Positions 37,634-47,398 are shown, numbered from the stretch's first letter. The stretch is DNA of 64,000 bases from Alcanivoracaceae bacterium (GCA_029212745.1 JARGOL010000006.1:1-64000), one strand, 5' to 3'. Notes: generated by a model not told the origin, from the sequence alone. A program made the numbers and translations.

Positions 37634-38302
37634 ATGAAAACACTCCGACTGGTTTCCATCGCCGTGATTGTCAGCGCCATGCTGGCCGCCACGCCCCACG
37701 CCTTTGCTGCCAAAGGCGAAAGAGATAGCAAAGGCACGTATCGCCCTGCAGAAACGTCTTCCATGGCTGCCACGTCCAGCACTGCTGATTCCGTCAGTGC
37801 CGGAGAAGCCGCTGACCTGGCCTTTATGCGCGAAGAAGAAAAACTGGCCCGCGATGTCTACCTGACGCTGGATAGCTACTGGGGCACGGAGACGAAGGTA
37901 TTCGCCAATATTGCCAAATCCGAGCAGACCCACACCTCCACCGTGGAATACATCCTCAGCAAATTCGATGTCGATGATCCGGTGATCCGCGATGAACTGG
38001 GCGTGTTCGTCAACGACGAGCTGCAGGCGCTGTATGACACCCTGGCGGTCAAGGGCAGCGCCAGCCTGATCGAAGGGCTGTACGTGGGAGCGCTGATTGA
38101 GGAAAAGGATATGCGCGATATCCTCGCTGCCATTGACCGCACCGATGAGCGCGCCATCGCCCTGGCCTACTCTAACCTGCTGGATGGCTCCAAGGACCAC
38201 CTGCGGGCGTTTGTCAGTGTCATTGAAAGTCTTGATCTTGCGTACAACGCCCAGGTGCTGTCGCAGGAAGAGGTGGACATGATCCTCAGCAGTGGGGAGT
38301 AA
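37634..38302 (+). CDS. Secreted ferritin-like DUF2202 protein
   Basis: 222 residues. Signal peptide TLRLVSIAVIVSAMLAATPH with an AFA cleavage site, then a Ser/Thr-rich linker and a four-helix ferritin-like domain: FMREEEKLARDVYL, IAKSEQTHTSTVEYIL, and later LYVGALIEEKDMRDIL and LLDGSKDHLRAF. Glu and His residues at the expected spacings could bind a di-metal centre. The family is common in archaea and bacteria but has no assigned role. A strong terminator follows. The location is periplasmic or extracellular. Confidence 0.87.
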   Translation: MKTLRLVSIAVIVSAMLAATPHAFAAKGERDSKGTYRPAETSSMAATSSTADSVSAGEAADLAFMREEEKLARDVYLTLDSYWGTETKVFANIAKSEQTHTSTVEYILSKFDVDDPVIRDELGVFVNDELQALYDTLAVKGSASLIEGLYVGALIEEKDMRDILAAIDRTDERAIALAYSNLLDGSKDHLRAFVSVIESLDLAYNAQVLSQEEVDMILSSGE

Positions 38303-38313
38303 CAGAGTAAAGA

Positions 38314-38350
38314 ACATAAAAAAGCCCGGCACTGCCGGGCTTTTTTATGT
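38314..38350. terminator. Bidirectional intrinsic terminator
   Basis: Perfect 17-bp stem ACATAAAAAAGCCCGGC-ACT-GCCGGGCTTTTTTATGT between the convergent DUF2202 and PF10118 genes. Confidence 0.93.
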
Positions 38351-38384
38351 TCGCGGCGGACACGCCGATCCTGAGGGTACGGGG

Positions 38385-39251
38385 TCAGGCAAACGCACCA
38401 AGCCACTTCTTCTTGGCTTTTTCCACCAGGCTGCGGGAATCCGTCTGCCAGGGATGGAAATTCGGGCTGTAGTACTTGATGTAGGACGGCAGCAACTTGC
38501 GCAGCACACCGGGGCTGCCGAGCATGTACTTGCCCAGGCTGCGCCAGGATTTGAGATTGGTGAGCTGGCCCTCTTCCTTCATCAGCTGCACCAGGTGCAG
38601 GGTGGAGAAGAACGGAAACATGATGCTGACCATCATCATCTCGGTAACGCGGACAAACTCGCTGCCGCCAATGGCCTTGTAGACATCAAACGCCACCGCC
38701 TTGTGCTCGGATTCCTCCACCGCATGCCAGGCCCAGATCGGCGCCATGCGCGGGTCCATCTCTTCCAGGGCGTCATACTTGAGCAGGAATTCCTCGGCCA
38801 TCAGCGCGGTGAAGTGCTCCACCGCCACGGTATGGGCGAGCTGGCGCTCGGGGCTGAAGTTGTTGGCCATCCAGTTGATGAAGGCGCCAACTTCCTTCTC
38901 GATACGCGCCACACCGATGCCACGCTTCTCAAGCCAGTCGTTGAGGGCATCGTGCTCTTTGGAGTGATGTGCCTCCTGGCCAATGAAACCGCGCACCGCT
39001 TCTTTCAGCTCCGGATCGGTGATCTGGTCGCGGTAATGACGCACGGAATTGATGAAAAAGCGCTCGCCCGGCGGGAACGTGGCCGACAAGGCAGCCAGCA
39101 GCAGCGTGCGAGCCGGATCGTTGTCCCACCAGTAGCGCGGCACGTCGCCAGCGAGGTCGAAATCCGGCTGACGCACTTTCGGGATCATACCTGCCGGTGT
39201 GGCGGCCTTCGCCGAGGTGCGGGTCGACTTGATACGAGCAGCGGCGGTCAT
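38385..39251 (-). CDS. Predicted metal-dependent hydrolase (PF10118 family)
   Basis: 288 residues, all-helical. Conserved acidic/His motifs typical of this family are seen: GERFFINSVRHYRDQI, FIGQEAHHSKEHDALN, TVAVEHFTALMAEEFL and HAVEESEHKAVAFDVY; their spacing suggests a ferritin-like di-metal site rather than a true hydrolase. Alkane-degrading bacteria often carry several copies. ATG 39251 has AGGAG 8 bp upstream. No signal peptide is seen. Substrate is unknown. Confidence 0.86.
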   Translation of the reverse strand: MTAAARIKSTRTSAKAATPAGMIPKVRQPDFDLAGDVPRYWWDNDPARTLLLAALSATFPPGERFFINSVRHYRDQITDPELKEAVRGFIGQEAHHSKEHDALNDWLEKRGIGVARIEKEVGAFINWMANNFSPERQLAHTVAVEHFTALMAEEFLLKYDALEEMDPRMAPIWAWHAVEESEHKAVAFDVYKAIGGSEFVRVTEMMMVSIMFPFFSTLHLVQLMKEEGQLTNLKSWRSLGKYMLGSPGVLRKLLPSYIKYYSPNFHPWQTDSRSLVEKAKKKWLGAFA

Positions 39252-39397
39252 GGGCAAACTCCTGATAGCGCTGTAAAAATCATGCCTTCACCCTACCCGG
39301 CCCGCCGTCCTGACGTGATGGGCAAACCGGTCATCGCACTTGTCATTTGTGGCCAAACAAGCGCCGGAGGCATCTGCTTGCGCAGCAATGAGTCCGG

Positions 39398-40399
39398 TTA
39401 TTCGTCATCCCGGGGCTTTTCTTCCATCGGGGCCAGCTCCAGGGTCAGGCCGTCCGATGTGGTGAACGGCTCATCTTCCTTCCCTTCCTCTTCGGCCGGT
39501 TTTTCTTCCTCCGCCACCCCGAAACTGGCGGGCTGCGGCGGTGCCGGCTCATCCAGGCCCTTGGCCTGCTTGAGCCAGTCCGGCATGTCGTCCTGGCTCT
39601 CCTCTTCCTCCGTGGGCACCAGGCCAACACTGTCCAGGTCCTGGAAGAACGCTTTGGCCTTTTCCAGGTAACTGGTGGCGGCCTGGGCGCTGTCATCGTC
39701 ATCCGGCAGATAGGCTTTGAAGAACCCGCGCATCTCGGCAAGCTCATCTTCCAACAACAGCGGCACCAGCGTGGAATACATGTCCTGCAGGGTGATGGCG
39801 TTCTTGGTGGAATCGGAGCTGGTGGCTCGTTGCAGGCGGCTGGCCACGGCGGTATTGAGGATATGCAGGTCGTTGTAGATCCGGGTCAGGCCGTCAAACT
39901 CAATCTGGCCCTTGCGTGACGGCGTCAGGCTGAGGAAATACTGCGCCAGCAGGTACATACCGGTGACACGGAATACCGCCTCCTCCTCCGAACACAGCGG
40001 CAGGTGAAAACGCGCCAGCGGCTTCATGAACGCCGTCTTCGGGCAGCCACAGATGGGGTAGATAAGGTCCAGCATGGACGCAATCACCCGCTGCAGTGAG
40101 GTTTCCTGCACCACGCGACGCTCTTCGGTGGTCACCTCCACCGTCACATCATCAATGGACCGGGTATCTTCAAAACGGCTGACGATGTCGAACATCTGCA
40201 GGGCCAGCGGGCAATGGCTGTGCTCCTCCAGCGACAGCGGGCAGTGCTCGCACTGGCGGTAGTCCAGGCGCGTCCACTCAGGTGGGTCCGCTGGCGCTTT
40301 TGCCTGCAGATCGAAGGTCTCGGCATCCAACGGAAAGGTGAACGTCTCGGTGCGCTCCTCGCTGACCGTGATGCGGTAGATTATATCCACAGTATCCAT
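39398..40399 (-). CDS. Cys-motif (CxxCP...CP) protein of unknown function, long form
   Basis: 333 residues, cytoplasmic. Near residue 45 it has YRQCEHCPLSLEEHSHCPLA, followed by a second Cys pair ICGCPKTAFM and a third Cys in HLPLCSEEEAV; these could hold a metal or an Fe-S cluster. The middle is helical (LTRIYNDLHILNTAVASRLQ). The last 90 residues are acidic and low-complexity. It is a clear paralogue of the protein at 62263, which sits in a two-component operon, so a signalling role is likely. I do not recognise a named family with certainty. Confidence 0.75.
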   Translation of the reverse strand: MDTVDIIYRITVSEERTETFTFPLDAETFDLQAKAPADPPEWTRLDYRQCEHCPLSLEEHSHCPLALQMFDIVSRFEDTRSIDDVTVEVTTEERRVVQETSLQRVIASMLDLIYPICGCPKTAFMKPLARFHLPLCSEEEAVFRVTGMYLLAQYFLSLTPSRKGQIEFDGLTRIYNDLHILNTAVASRLQRATSSDSTKNAITLQDMYSTLVPLLLEDELAEMRGFFKAYLPDDDDSAQAATSYLEKAKAFFQDLDSVGLVPTEEEESQDDMPDWLKQAKGLDEPAPPQPASFGVAEEEKPAEEEGKEDEPFTTSDGLTLELAPMEEKPRDDE

Positions 40400-40804
40400 G
40401 GCATCTTTTTCTTTTCTGCGACCATTGCTGCCGGGCTGGGCACCTGCTTTCAGTCCAGAAGTGCAGGGCCTAGCTCCTTATTACAACAATGTGCATGCAA
40501 AATCCCTACCGGAGCGCGCAAATTTGATGACAGGCGGGGTTTAAACCTGACTTGCTGCCGGGCAGGGCCTTGCGGCAGGACGGCCAACGCAAAAGTGTCA
40601 GAAGGTGCCCCAAGGGGTCATGCCTTTAAGGCAACGCCGGCTTCCTCATCGGTGGGTCGTGGCACGTCGGCCGGGATCAGGACACGTGAAGGGCCAAGCC
40701 CGTTGAGGACAAGCTCCATAGTTCAGCTCAAAACCATCTCAACGCAGCGTCCGCACATGGCGACAACCTTGAGACGCCAAGATTGCCGCCACGTCGTGCG
40801 CGGA
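40400..40804. other. 405-bp intergenic stretch, no gene seen
   Basis: It lies between the Cys-motif gene (its promoter side) and the 3' end of the lipase-like gene. There is no hairpin terminator, repeat or convincing open frame. A frame reading LVLNGLGPSRVLIPADVPRP on the minus strand (about 40620-40720) is short, lacks a start context and ends quickly; it might be a gene remnant. Confidence 0.5.
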
Positions 40805-42340
40805 TCAACTGCCTGGCAACTGCCAGACATCGGAACGCCAGAAGTCCATCTTGCTGAAATCCGCGTGATGCCTGGGATACTCCCCGGGCTTGCGATCGAA
40901 AGCCTTGAAGACGAGATCACCCTTGGCACCTCTGAAGGCCTCATCCAGTTCTTCAATCGCAGTGAGCACATTGACCTCAGACCCGAGCGTGCGACGCACA
41001 GGGTGCTCCGGATGCTCATGGTGCTGGTCGATAGACACCAGCAGCGACCCGGTCGGCAAAGCTCCCAGCCAATGCATTTCTGCTACTTCAGCGACTCTGT
41101 TGAGCGTCAGGTTGTAGAAATTCACCGGTTCGGAACGGGCTGCGCCGTTGGCGACCAGGATGGGCTTCAATGCTGCCATCGAATCACCGATATCTGCCGC
41201 CGCGGCCATGTAAACGATGTTCTGGAGCTCGTCGCCCGCAAGGAACGCCTTTCGATATCGGGTGAGCGCCTCGTTCATGACCATCGTACCCATGCTGTGA
41301 CCTACCAGCGTCAGCTCATAATCATATTGTTTGGATGCGCGTGCTCGCGACAGCACCGCGGGAAAAACCTGGCCTCCTGATACACCACTTTCCCAGCGAC
41401 CATCGAAATAGCTTGCAGGGTAGTACGGCATGACAGCGCGCCGCTTCATCACGTTCCACGACGACGACGCAATCGCGCTATGGTAGATGCTGCCAACGGT
41501 ATATCTCACCGGCAAAGACAGAATATCGTATGTAGCTCTACCTGCCTGCCTCCAACCACTGTCCTTGAAATAGCTACTAAGATTTGCCTCCAACGGCGAG
41601 CTGTCACCGGAAAAACGTTTGTCGCCCTCACAAAGCCGTCCATCGCACATTTTCAGCAGGGCATTCTTCCAGGCGCCGTTCAGCCAAGGAGCATATCTGA
41701 TAGAGGCAAACCTATTTTTATCATTAATCGCCTGGTATGTAACCGTGGCAGGATATCTACCAACCGTAGTCAGGATATCTGATGGGAGAACCACAAGAGA
41801 CGTAGGCACGCCAACGAGAATATTGGACTTGTAGCCCTCTCTGAGTCGAAAGATATGTTCCGGGTAAGAGGTTTGCAGACTCGAATCCCAAGAGATGTAG
41901 ATTGGGTAATACCACTCATCATCCTCATTCATCATTTTCAAGGCTTGATGATCCTCGAGGATCCGTTCATCGGTTGAACCGTAGGAATTCAACCCGCCGT
42001 GCGCGTAGATCAGAATCCTGACCTTGCTGCTGCCCTTGGAACGCGCAAGCAACTCTGCCTCACACATCATGTGATTGAGTGCTTCTTTCGCTTGCTCCTC
42101 TGAAAGAATTGTTTCCCTGTCCCGGACGTTAAGCATGTTTCCGTCACGGCTTACCCGGATAACGTGGTCTTCGAGCCTGCGTGGCTCGTGAATCGTATTG
42201 CTTTGCCAGTTCCCACATTGCTCCGCAGGGACCAACGAGAGATCCACCCTGCCATCCTCCCCTGGCGGGGTCATGCAGCCAACAACAGAAAGACATAGAA
42301 GAGCAGAAAGGCAGAGCCTGAATGGGTCTGTATAGAACAT
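40805..42340 (-). CDS. Lipoprotein with alpha/beta-hydrolase (lipase-like) domain
   Basis: 511 residues. Lipobox in LCLSALLCLSVVGCMTPPG, so probably anchored in the outer membrane. The hydrolase core shows an oxyanion HGG (VRILIYAHGGLNSYG), a nucleophile elbow GHSMGTM near residue 350, and candidate acid/His residues later (SIDQHHEHPEHP). It is larger than simple lipases because of an insert between the HGG and GHSMG parts. Base composition is lower in GC than the neighbours, hinting at transfer. Substrate is unknown; esterase, lipase or lysophospholipase are possible. Confidence 0.78.
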   Translation of the reverse strand: MFYTDPFRLCLSALLCLSVVGCMTPPGEDGRVDLSLVPAEQCGNWQSNTIHEPRRLEDHVIRVSRDGNMLNVRDRETILSEEQAKEALNHMMCEAELLARSKGSSKVRILIYAHGGLNSYGSTDERILEDHQALKMMNEDDEWYYPIYISWDSSLQTSYPEHIFRLREGYKSNILVGVPTSLVVLPSDILTTVGRYPATVTYQAINDKNRFASIRYAPWLNGAWKNALLKMCDGRLCEGDKRFSGDSSPLEANLSSYFKDSGWRQAGRATYDILSLPVRYTVGSIYHSAIASSSWNVMKRRAVMPYYPASYFDGRWESGVSGGQVFPAVLSRARASKQYDYELTLVGHSMGTMVMNEALTRYRKAFLAGDELQNIVYMAAAADIGDSMAALKPILVANGAARSEPVNFYNLTLNRVAEVAEMHWLGALPTGSLLVSIDQHHEHPEHPVRRTLGSEVNVLTAIEELDEAFRGAKGDLVFKAFDRKPGEYPRHHADFSKMDFWRSDVWQLPGS

Positions 42341-42576
42341 TCCGTGTTTTCCTTCTGATTATTATTTGAGCGTCGCCGATTCTATCAGCGGCGAGAAAGC
42401 GTTGCCGGTGAGAAAACTAGCAAAGAGAAGCAGGAGCGCCAAGCGCGTCGGCGCACCCAAAGGCAGGGCACCATCAATGCGATATTCTCGCAATATCAGG
42501 CGAAACCGGGGTTAGTGGCTCAGCAATCAGGCACCTCGGGAAGTTGCCCGAGGTGCGATTGCCTTCAGCAAAGGTT

Positions 42577-44061
42577 TCAAGAAGCAGGCGATTCCAACTC
42601 AGTTGGCATAGAGGGTTTACCCCGTGTCTGCGCACGCGCCCGGTCCAGTTTGATCACCACATCCGTGCGCCGGTTCTTCTCGCGCCCGGCCTCGGATTCA
42701 TTGTTGGCAATCGGGCGGGTTTCGCCATAGCCCACCGCCACCATGTTGGCGCCGGCCAGTTTCGGGTCTTCCTTCAGATAGGTGACCACCGCATTGGCCC
42801 GCTGCTCGGACAGGGTCTGGTTACTGTCGTCACCGCCGAACGAGTCAGTGTGCCCTTCGATCGTGGTGAGTTCGGTGTTGGACAGCTCGATGGCGTACTT
42901 CACCTTCGCCAGCAGCTTCATGTGTTCGGTTTCCAGCTTCGCCTTGCCGCTGCGGAAGTTGAGGCCGACCATGCGGATGATCATGTTCTTGCCCTGGCGG
43001 AAGATCTCTGCTTCCTCGGCGGTGAAGATGTTCTCCAGCTTCGCCAGCAGCTCACGGTAGCGCTCCTCGGCCGCCAGTTGTTCGTTATAGATGCCCAGTT
43101 TCTCGGAAAGACGGGCAATTTCAGCCGCCTGCTCGGCGTTCACCAGGCGCAGCTGGGCGAGGGCCTGCGAATCTTTCTCCAGTGTTTCCACACGGGCAAG
43201 AATGGCGTCCCGGGTGGGCTCGAAGCCCTGGTGCAGTGACGGCACGATATCCAGTGCATCGGCAATGTCTTCCAGCGGCCGCTCGTAGTTGAGGACGATA
43301 TCCTCCACCGCAAAATCCTTCTTCTTCACCCCGATGGCCAGCTTGGCCAGTGTGATGGCGTGCTGCGCCTCGTTGCGGGCGCGGCGCGCCAGGTCACGGG
43401 GGTAATCCGTGTCATAGCGGTTCTGCGTCAGCTCGCGCTCGGCATCCTTGAGCAGCAGCTCGGCATCGATAAAGGTCTTGATGGCATATTTGTCCGCGCC
43501 GATGTCGTCAGCTTCCTCAATCAGGCGCCGGGCGCCGCTGAGGTAGTTGGTCTTGATGGCAGACAGCTCCGCCTGCTGGTACAGCGCGGTCACCTCACCA
43601 GCACGCTCGCGGGCATCGCGGATATCGCCCTTCTCCACTTCGTGGGTGGCATCGCGCAGGGCCTCCTCGGCGTCGTCCCAGATCGCCCTGGCATGGCGCG
43701 GTGCTTCTGCAGAGCGGGCATTATCGCGGGCCTGCAAGGTAGCGGTGAAGGCCACCGCCGCAATATCGGTGGTGTCCAGTGCCTTGAGCAGCCACTGGCT
43801 GGCGCGGTCGATGTTCTCGCGCACGTCATCACGGTCGCGACGTTGCTGGAAATCATGCTTGGCTTCGTCGTAGTACTTCATCGCCCGGGCGAAGTTCTCC
43901 GGCGACAGCACATCCGCGTGGGCCTGCCGGGCGGCGGCCAGGGCTTCGTCCACACTGCCGAAAAGCCTGTGATAATCGGCAATGCTGCCTGCCTGGGCGC
44001 TGCTGGCGATACACAGAAGACTGAAGAGAAGGCTCGCGAAAAGGCGGCGCGGGACATACAT
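42577..44061 (-). CDS. OmpA-family protein with long helical periplasmic domain
   Basis: 494 residues. Signal peptide RRLFASLLFSLLCIASSAQA; then about 330 residues of charged helices with repeated YDEAKHDFQQRRDRDD-like and AEEALRDATHEVEKGD segments (coiled-coil/TPR-like, DUF4398-type). The C-terminal 120 residues are an OmpA peptidoglycan-binding domain: FRSGKAKLETEHMKLLAKV, TIEGHTDSFGGDDSNQTLSE, SEQRANAVVTYL, VGYGETRPIANN, KNRRTDVVIKL. It probably ties the outer membrane to peptidoglycan. ATG 44061 has AAGGAA upstream; a longer frame from 44157 would bury the signal peptide. Confidence 0.9.
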   Translation of the reverse strand: MYVPRRLFASLLFSLLCIASSAQAGSIADYHRLFGSVDEALAAARQAHADVLSPENFARAMKYYDEAKHDFQQRRDRDDVRENIDRASQWLLKALDTTDIAAVAFTATLQARDNARSAEAPRHARAIWDDAEEALRDATHEVEKGDIRDARERAGEVTALYQQAELSAIKTNYLSGARRLIEEADDIGADKYAIKTFIDAELLLKDAERELTQNRYDTDYPRDLARRARNEAQHAITLAKLAIGVKKKDFAVEDIVLNYERPLEDIADALDIVPSLHQGFEPTRDAILARVETLEKDSQALAQLRLVNAEQAAEIARLSEKLGIYNEQLAAEERYRELLAKLENIFTAEEAEIFRQGKNMIIRMVGLNFRSGKAKLETEHMKLLAKVKYAIELSNTELTTIEGHTDSFGGDDSNQTLSEQRANAVVTYLKEDPKLAGANMVAVGYGETRPIANNESEAGREKNRRTDVVIKLDRARAQTRGKPSMPTELESPAS

Positions 44062-44205
44062 GGCGTTTTCCTTGTTGTTCTGCCAGCGTCCATGCCCGTT
44101 ATCTGCGACCTGCATCCCCAGGCCGTGCCGGTGAAACCGGCGGGAAAATGACACCATGATCTGGCGCGAGTCGCAACCGGAGGTGGGTTCTCTGGTGGGC
44201 GGGGG

Positions 44206-44365
44206 CCCTCACCCTGGCCCTCTCCCAGGGGGAGAGGGGACGCTCCAGGTGGGGTGTTGAAGGCCCTCACCCTGTCCCTCTCCCTGAGGGAGAGGGGACG
44301 CTCCAGGGGGGGCTGTTGAAGGCCCTCACCCTGTCCCTCTCCCAAGGGGAGAGGGGACGCTCCAG
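44206..44365. repeat. Three tandem GGGAGAGGG palindromic units
   Basis: Three copies of about 58 bp, each CCCTCACCCTG(T/G)CCCTCTCCC...GGGAGAGGGGACGCTCCAG; the spacers differ slightly. They belong to the same family as 1101-1449 but with half-length units. Confidence 0.9.
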
Positions 44366-44401
44366 CACCCTTACAGCTATACGGCCGCGGGAACACGCAA
44401 A

Positions 44402-44430
44402 AAAAAGGCCCGGCAATGCCGGGCCTTTTT
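44402..44430. terminator. Intrinsic terminator of the peroxidase gene
   Basis: AAAAAGGCCCGGC-AAT-GCCGGGCCTTTTT, 16 bp past the stop at 44447; symmetric, so it may act both ways. Confidence 0.88.
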
Positions 44431-44446
44431 CTCTGCCGATGCTGGA

Positions 44447-47185
44447 TCAGCGGTCCTCGTAACGCTGGTGCTTGAAGAACACGCCATTGTCACCGAACTG
44501 CGAGGTGATAAACGGCGATGTCAGTGTCAGGGAACCGATCCGGACCGCACTGTCACGGCGCTCACGCTGGTAGCGACGCGTTACCCAGGGGAACCAGGAG
44601 GTACGGATGGCCCGGTCCGTGGCGTACACGTCGTACACCGTGGTGCCAGCCGGCAGCTCCACCAGGTCATCACGGAAATCATGGGCCGCACTGCTGAAGC
44701 GGTCACGCACCTCATTGGTGGGCACAAAGTAGATCTGCGTCGGCGCCTTGGGTGAGCTCACCCGGGTACCGTCCTGCATCACTTCTGCCATATCGTCCAC
44801 CATCAGGCGCGTCGGCTTGGATGTCACCAGCGAGAACAGGATGGTGCTGGCCAGGGAATCGGTCTCCGGAAGCACGTACTGCGACATCTCATTGGCAAAC
44901 AGGTTGTGGTCATCGCCCTGCCCGGTCAGCGTGTACAGTGCCGACACGTTCTCGGAGCGCGCGCCATCCACAAACGCTTTCCAGGCCAGACCCGGGGCCA
45001 CCGCACCCATATCTTCCGGGTCCGCCGTCACAGAGAGACGCAGCAGGCCACAGTCGCTGCCCTTGAACAGGCCGGTGTACGGATGACTGCCGGCCGGCTC
45101 GAAGGCCACCGTGGCCATGGCGCCGTAGGCATGGATCGGCTTGCTGTAGCCCGGCGGTGATACGTCACTGACCTTCTTCACCTTGTCCCACAGCACGCGG
45201 TCGATCAGGCCCAGGGTGTCCACCGGTGCCAGTGCAGGACGCTCACCCTCGTCATACTGGGTGCGCATGGCACCATTGACCCACAGGTGCTCTTCCTTGG
45301 TACAGGCCTGCCAGTCGTTGTAGTCCTCGGGAATGTTCAGGCCCCACGGCTTGAAGGCGTTGTCCTGGCCCACCAGTGCCGGCGCCAGCTCCGGGAAATG
45401 ACGGCGCAGCACGTCCACCATGGTGTTGTCGTTAACCCAGTCCAGCCCTTCCTGGGTGTAGACACCCGGGCGGAAGTCGGTGGTGTAGAAACGATCGGTC
45501 ATCAGGCGACGCGAGGCGTTCATGATAAAGATCTGGAACGCCGTTTCGCCAAAGGCGAAGCCCTCCGGACGCACGGTTTCAGCCAGTTGCCCCACCAGTG
45601 CATCGATCTGCTCGACGTCGTTGTTATACAGGCGCTTCAGTTCGGCCAGGGTTTCCGGGTCGCTGGTCAGGTCTTCGAATTCATTGATCGGGTTGAGGCC
45701 AATCTGGCGACGGAGTTCGTTGTAGCGCGGCACACCGCGCTCACGGTCGCGGATGATGTCCGTGGTCGCGAGATCGATGTCGCCACGCAGCGGGATGCTG
45801 ATGTTGCGCAGGAATTCCGGGTAGTTGTGCAGCGTCAGTGAGCCCGGATGGGTAATACCAAAGGAATACCACAGCCGGTCGGGGCGCTCGTCATCGAGGA
45901 TATCCTCGGCATCGCCATCACGGGTGTCTTCCAGCGGAATAATCGTGGAAGGCACATTGTCACCGATGTTGTAGACATCCACGCTGTCACGCAGCAGCGG
46001 GTGCATGCGGTATACGGCGACAAATTCCTCGGTGAGTGTGTAGGGCGTGCCGTAGTTGTTTGGCGCCGTGGAACCAACGATGCCCGCCAATGCATGATCG
46101 ATGCTGCCGTTACCCACCTGGTCACCAAGCAGGAACTTCAGCAGCGAAGTGCCGCTCTGCAAGTCGTCGTTGATCATGTTGGCTTCGGACTGGTATTTGT
46201 CACGCAGCGGGCCGTCACCCAGCAGACCCCACCAGTTGGCGTACATGGCACGCTCGGTGACCGGATTGGCAATGATCGCCGGTGTCCATTCCACCGTATG
46301 AATCTTGGCCATCAGGGCGGCATTGATCAGGCGCGCACGGTCATACAGCCACTGGTCGCTCTTGCCCGGGTAATTGCTCTTTAGCATGTCGGCAATGGCG
46401 TTGTGCTCCAGGGTAAACAGCTGGTGCATCATCGAGAGACCCACCCACCAGTTGTCGTTGAAGCCGGTTACCGGTACGCCTGAGAAGTATTCCGTTGGCA
46501 GGGTGCCGTCGCTGTTTACCTTGAGCTTGCCATCAACAAATGCGCGCACCTCATCGTTGGTCTCCTTGTCGGAGCCGTACAGCTGAGAGCCGTCCCACCA
46601 GTGGGTGTTACGGTTGCGCCAGGTCTCCGGCAGATCGCCTTCATCCGCTTCGCGGGAGGTGTCGGTGCCGGTGCGCTTGATCACCAGCTCGCCACTGCCC
46701 AGTGGGTCATTGGCCGGCAATGGCACCCGGATCGGGTCCTCATCGTCACCCAGTTCGTGATCCACCCAGTCATGCACCATGAACTGGATCCAGGACGCTG
46801 CAATGAAATTCACAGTGGTCGCCGGCTTGAACTCTTTCCGCGCCATCAATGAATTACTGACATCCCGTGGATTCGGCGACAGCAGATTACCGGAGTCCTG
46901 CTCAGCCTGCGCCGATTCCAGCGATACGTTTCGGCCAAAGCGCCGGAACACGGAACCCTCGGTGGGGTTCTCGAGGATGTTGCAGGTACCGTCTTCCGTC
47001 CGTGCGGTGAGACTGCGTTCATCACATTCAACCGTCGCGTTGTGACGGTCATAATCTTCGACATCGAACAAGTTGTTGTCGAATAGCTGCTCGCGCTCTG
47101 CTGCCAGGGTCAGCAACCCCGCAATCACGCCCAGTGTCCCGAACTTGGTCAATGCCGGCCAGGTAACCCATACCGAACCCGCCAT
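44447..47185 (-). CDS. Heme peroxidase of the alpha-dioxygenase/cyclooxygenase type
   Basis: 912 residues. The heme-binding core is that of peroxidase-cyclooxygenase superfamily enzymes: distal His H138 in FMVHDWVDHEL, the WWDGSQLYG motif, the LFTLEHNAIADML helix, and VYRMHPLLRD with Y392 and H395, equivalent to the catalytic Tyr and proximal heme His of plant alpha-dioxygenases and COX. This predicts radical oxygenation of a lipid or fatty acid at the alpha carbon or nearby. A hydrophobic N-terminus (TKFGTLGVIAGLLTLAAE) may be an export or membrane signal. The C-terminal 300 residues are an extra domain of unknown type. ATG 47185 has AGGGAG upstream. It is adjacent to a MalT-type regulator. 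Confidence 0.85.
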   Translation of the reverse strand: MAGSVWVTWPALTKFGTLGVIAGLLTLAAEREQLFDNNLFDVEDYDRHNATVECDERSLTARTEDGTCNILENPTEGSVFRRFGRNVSLESAQAEQDSGNLLSPNPRDVSNSLMARKEFKPATTVNFIAASWIQFMVHDWVDHELGDDEDPIRVPLPANDPLGSGELVIKRTGTDTSREADEGDLPETWRNRNTHWWDGSQLYGSDKETNDEVRAFVDGKLKVNSDGTLPTEYFSGVPVTGFNDNWWVGLSMMHQLFTLEHNAIADMLKSNYPGKSDQWLYDRARLINAALMAKIHTVEWTPAIIANPVTERAMYANWWGLLGDGPLRDKYQSEANMINDDLQSGTSLLKFLLGDQVGNGSIDHALAGIVGSTAPNNYGTPYTLTEEFVAVYRMHPLLRDSVDVYNIGDNVPSTIIPLEDTRDGDAEDILDDERPDRLWYSFGITHPGSLTLHNYPEFLRNISIPLRGDIDLATTDIIRDRERGVPRYNELRRQIGLNPINEFEDLTSDPETLAELKRLYNNDVEQIDALVGQLAETVRPEGFAFGETAFQIFIMNASRRLMTDRFYTTDFRPGVYTQEGLDWVNDNTMVDVLRRHFPELAPALVGQDNAFKPWGLNIPEDYNDWQACTKEEHLWVNGAMRTQYDEGERPALAPVDTLGLIDRVLWDKVKKVSDVSPPGYSKPIHAYGAMATVAFEPAGSHPYTGLFKGSDCGLLRLSVTADPEDMGAVAPGLAWKAFVDGARSENVSALYTLTGQGDDHNLFANEMSQYVLPETDSLASTILFSLVTSKPTRLMVDDMAEVMQDGTRVSSPKAPTQIYFVPTNEVRDRFSSAAHDFRDDLVELPAGTTVYDVYATDRAIRTSWFPWVTRRYQRERRDSAVRIGSLTLTSPFITSQFGDNGVFFKHQRYEDR

Positions 47186-47280
47186 GGTGTACTCCCTCTG
47201 TGTTGTTATTTGCCAGTAAGTGCCCGGCCTACTGCTGACCTGACGGCAGCGCACAGGGTGATGGGTTGCAAGAGGGGCGT

Positions 47281-47300
47281 CCCCCTCCCTCAGGAGGGGG
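47281..47300. promoter_or_regulatory. GC-rich palindrome upstream of peroxidase gene
   Basis: CCCCCTCC-CTCA-GGAGGGGG, 96-115 bp before the peroxidase start. A near copy (CCCCCTC-CCTAA-GAGGGGG, 50099-50117) lies 69-87 bp before the cytochrome gene. They may be sites of the intervening regulator, or degenerate intergenic repeats. Confidence 0.4.
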
Positions 47301-47398
47301 GTGGGGCCAAATGTGACCTGGTTCGGGATTTTTCCAGACGGCACAGGGCCTGCGCCAGCACACGGCCGACCGTCACATGTACACAAGCGAATGGAAAG

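Noticed and set aside
40620-40720. Short frame as a gene remnant
   Set aside because: No start context, no recognisable domain, under 40 residues; mentioned only as a possibility.
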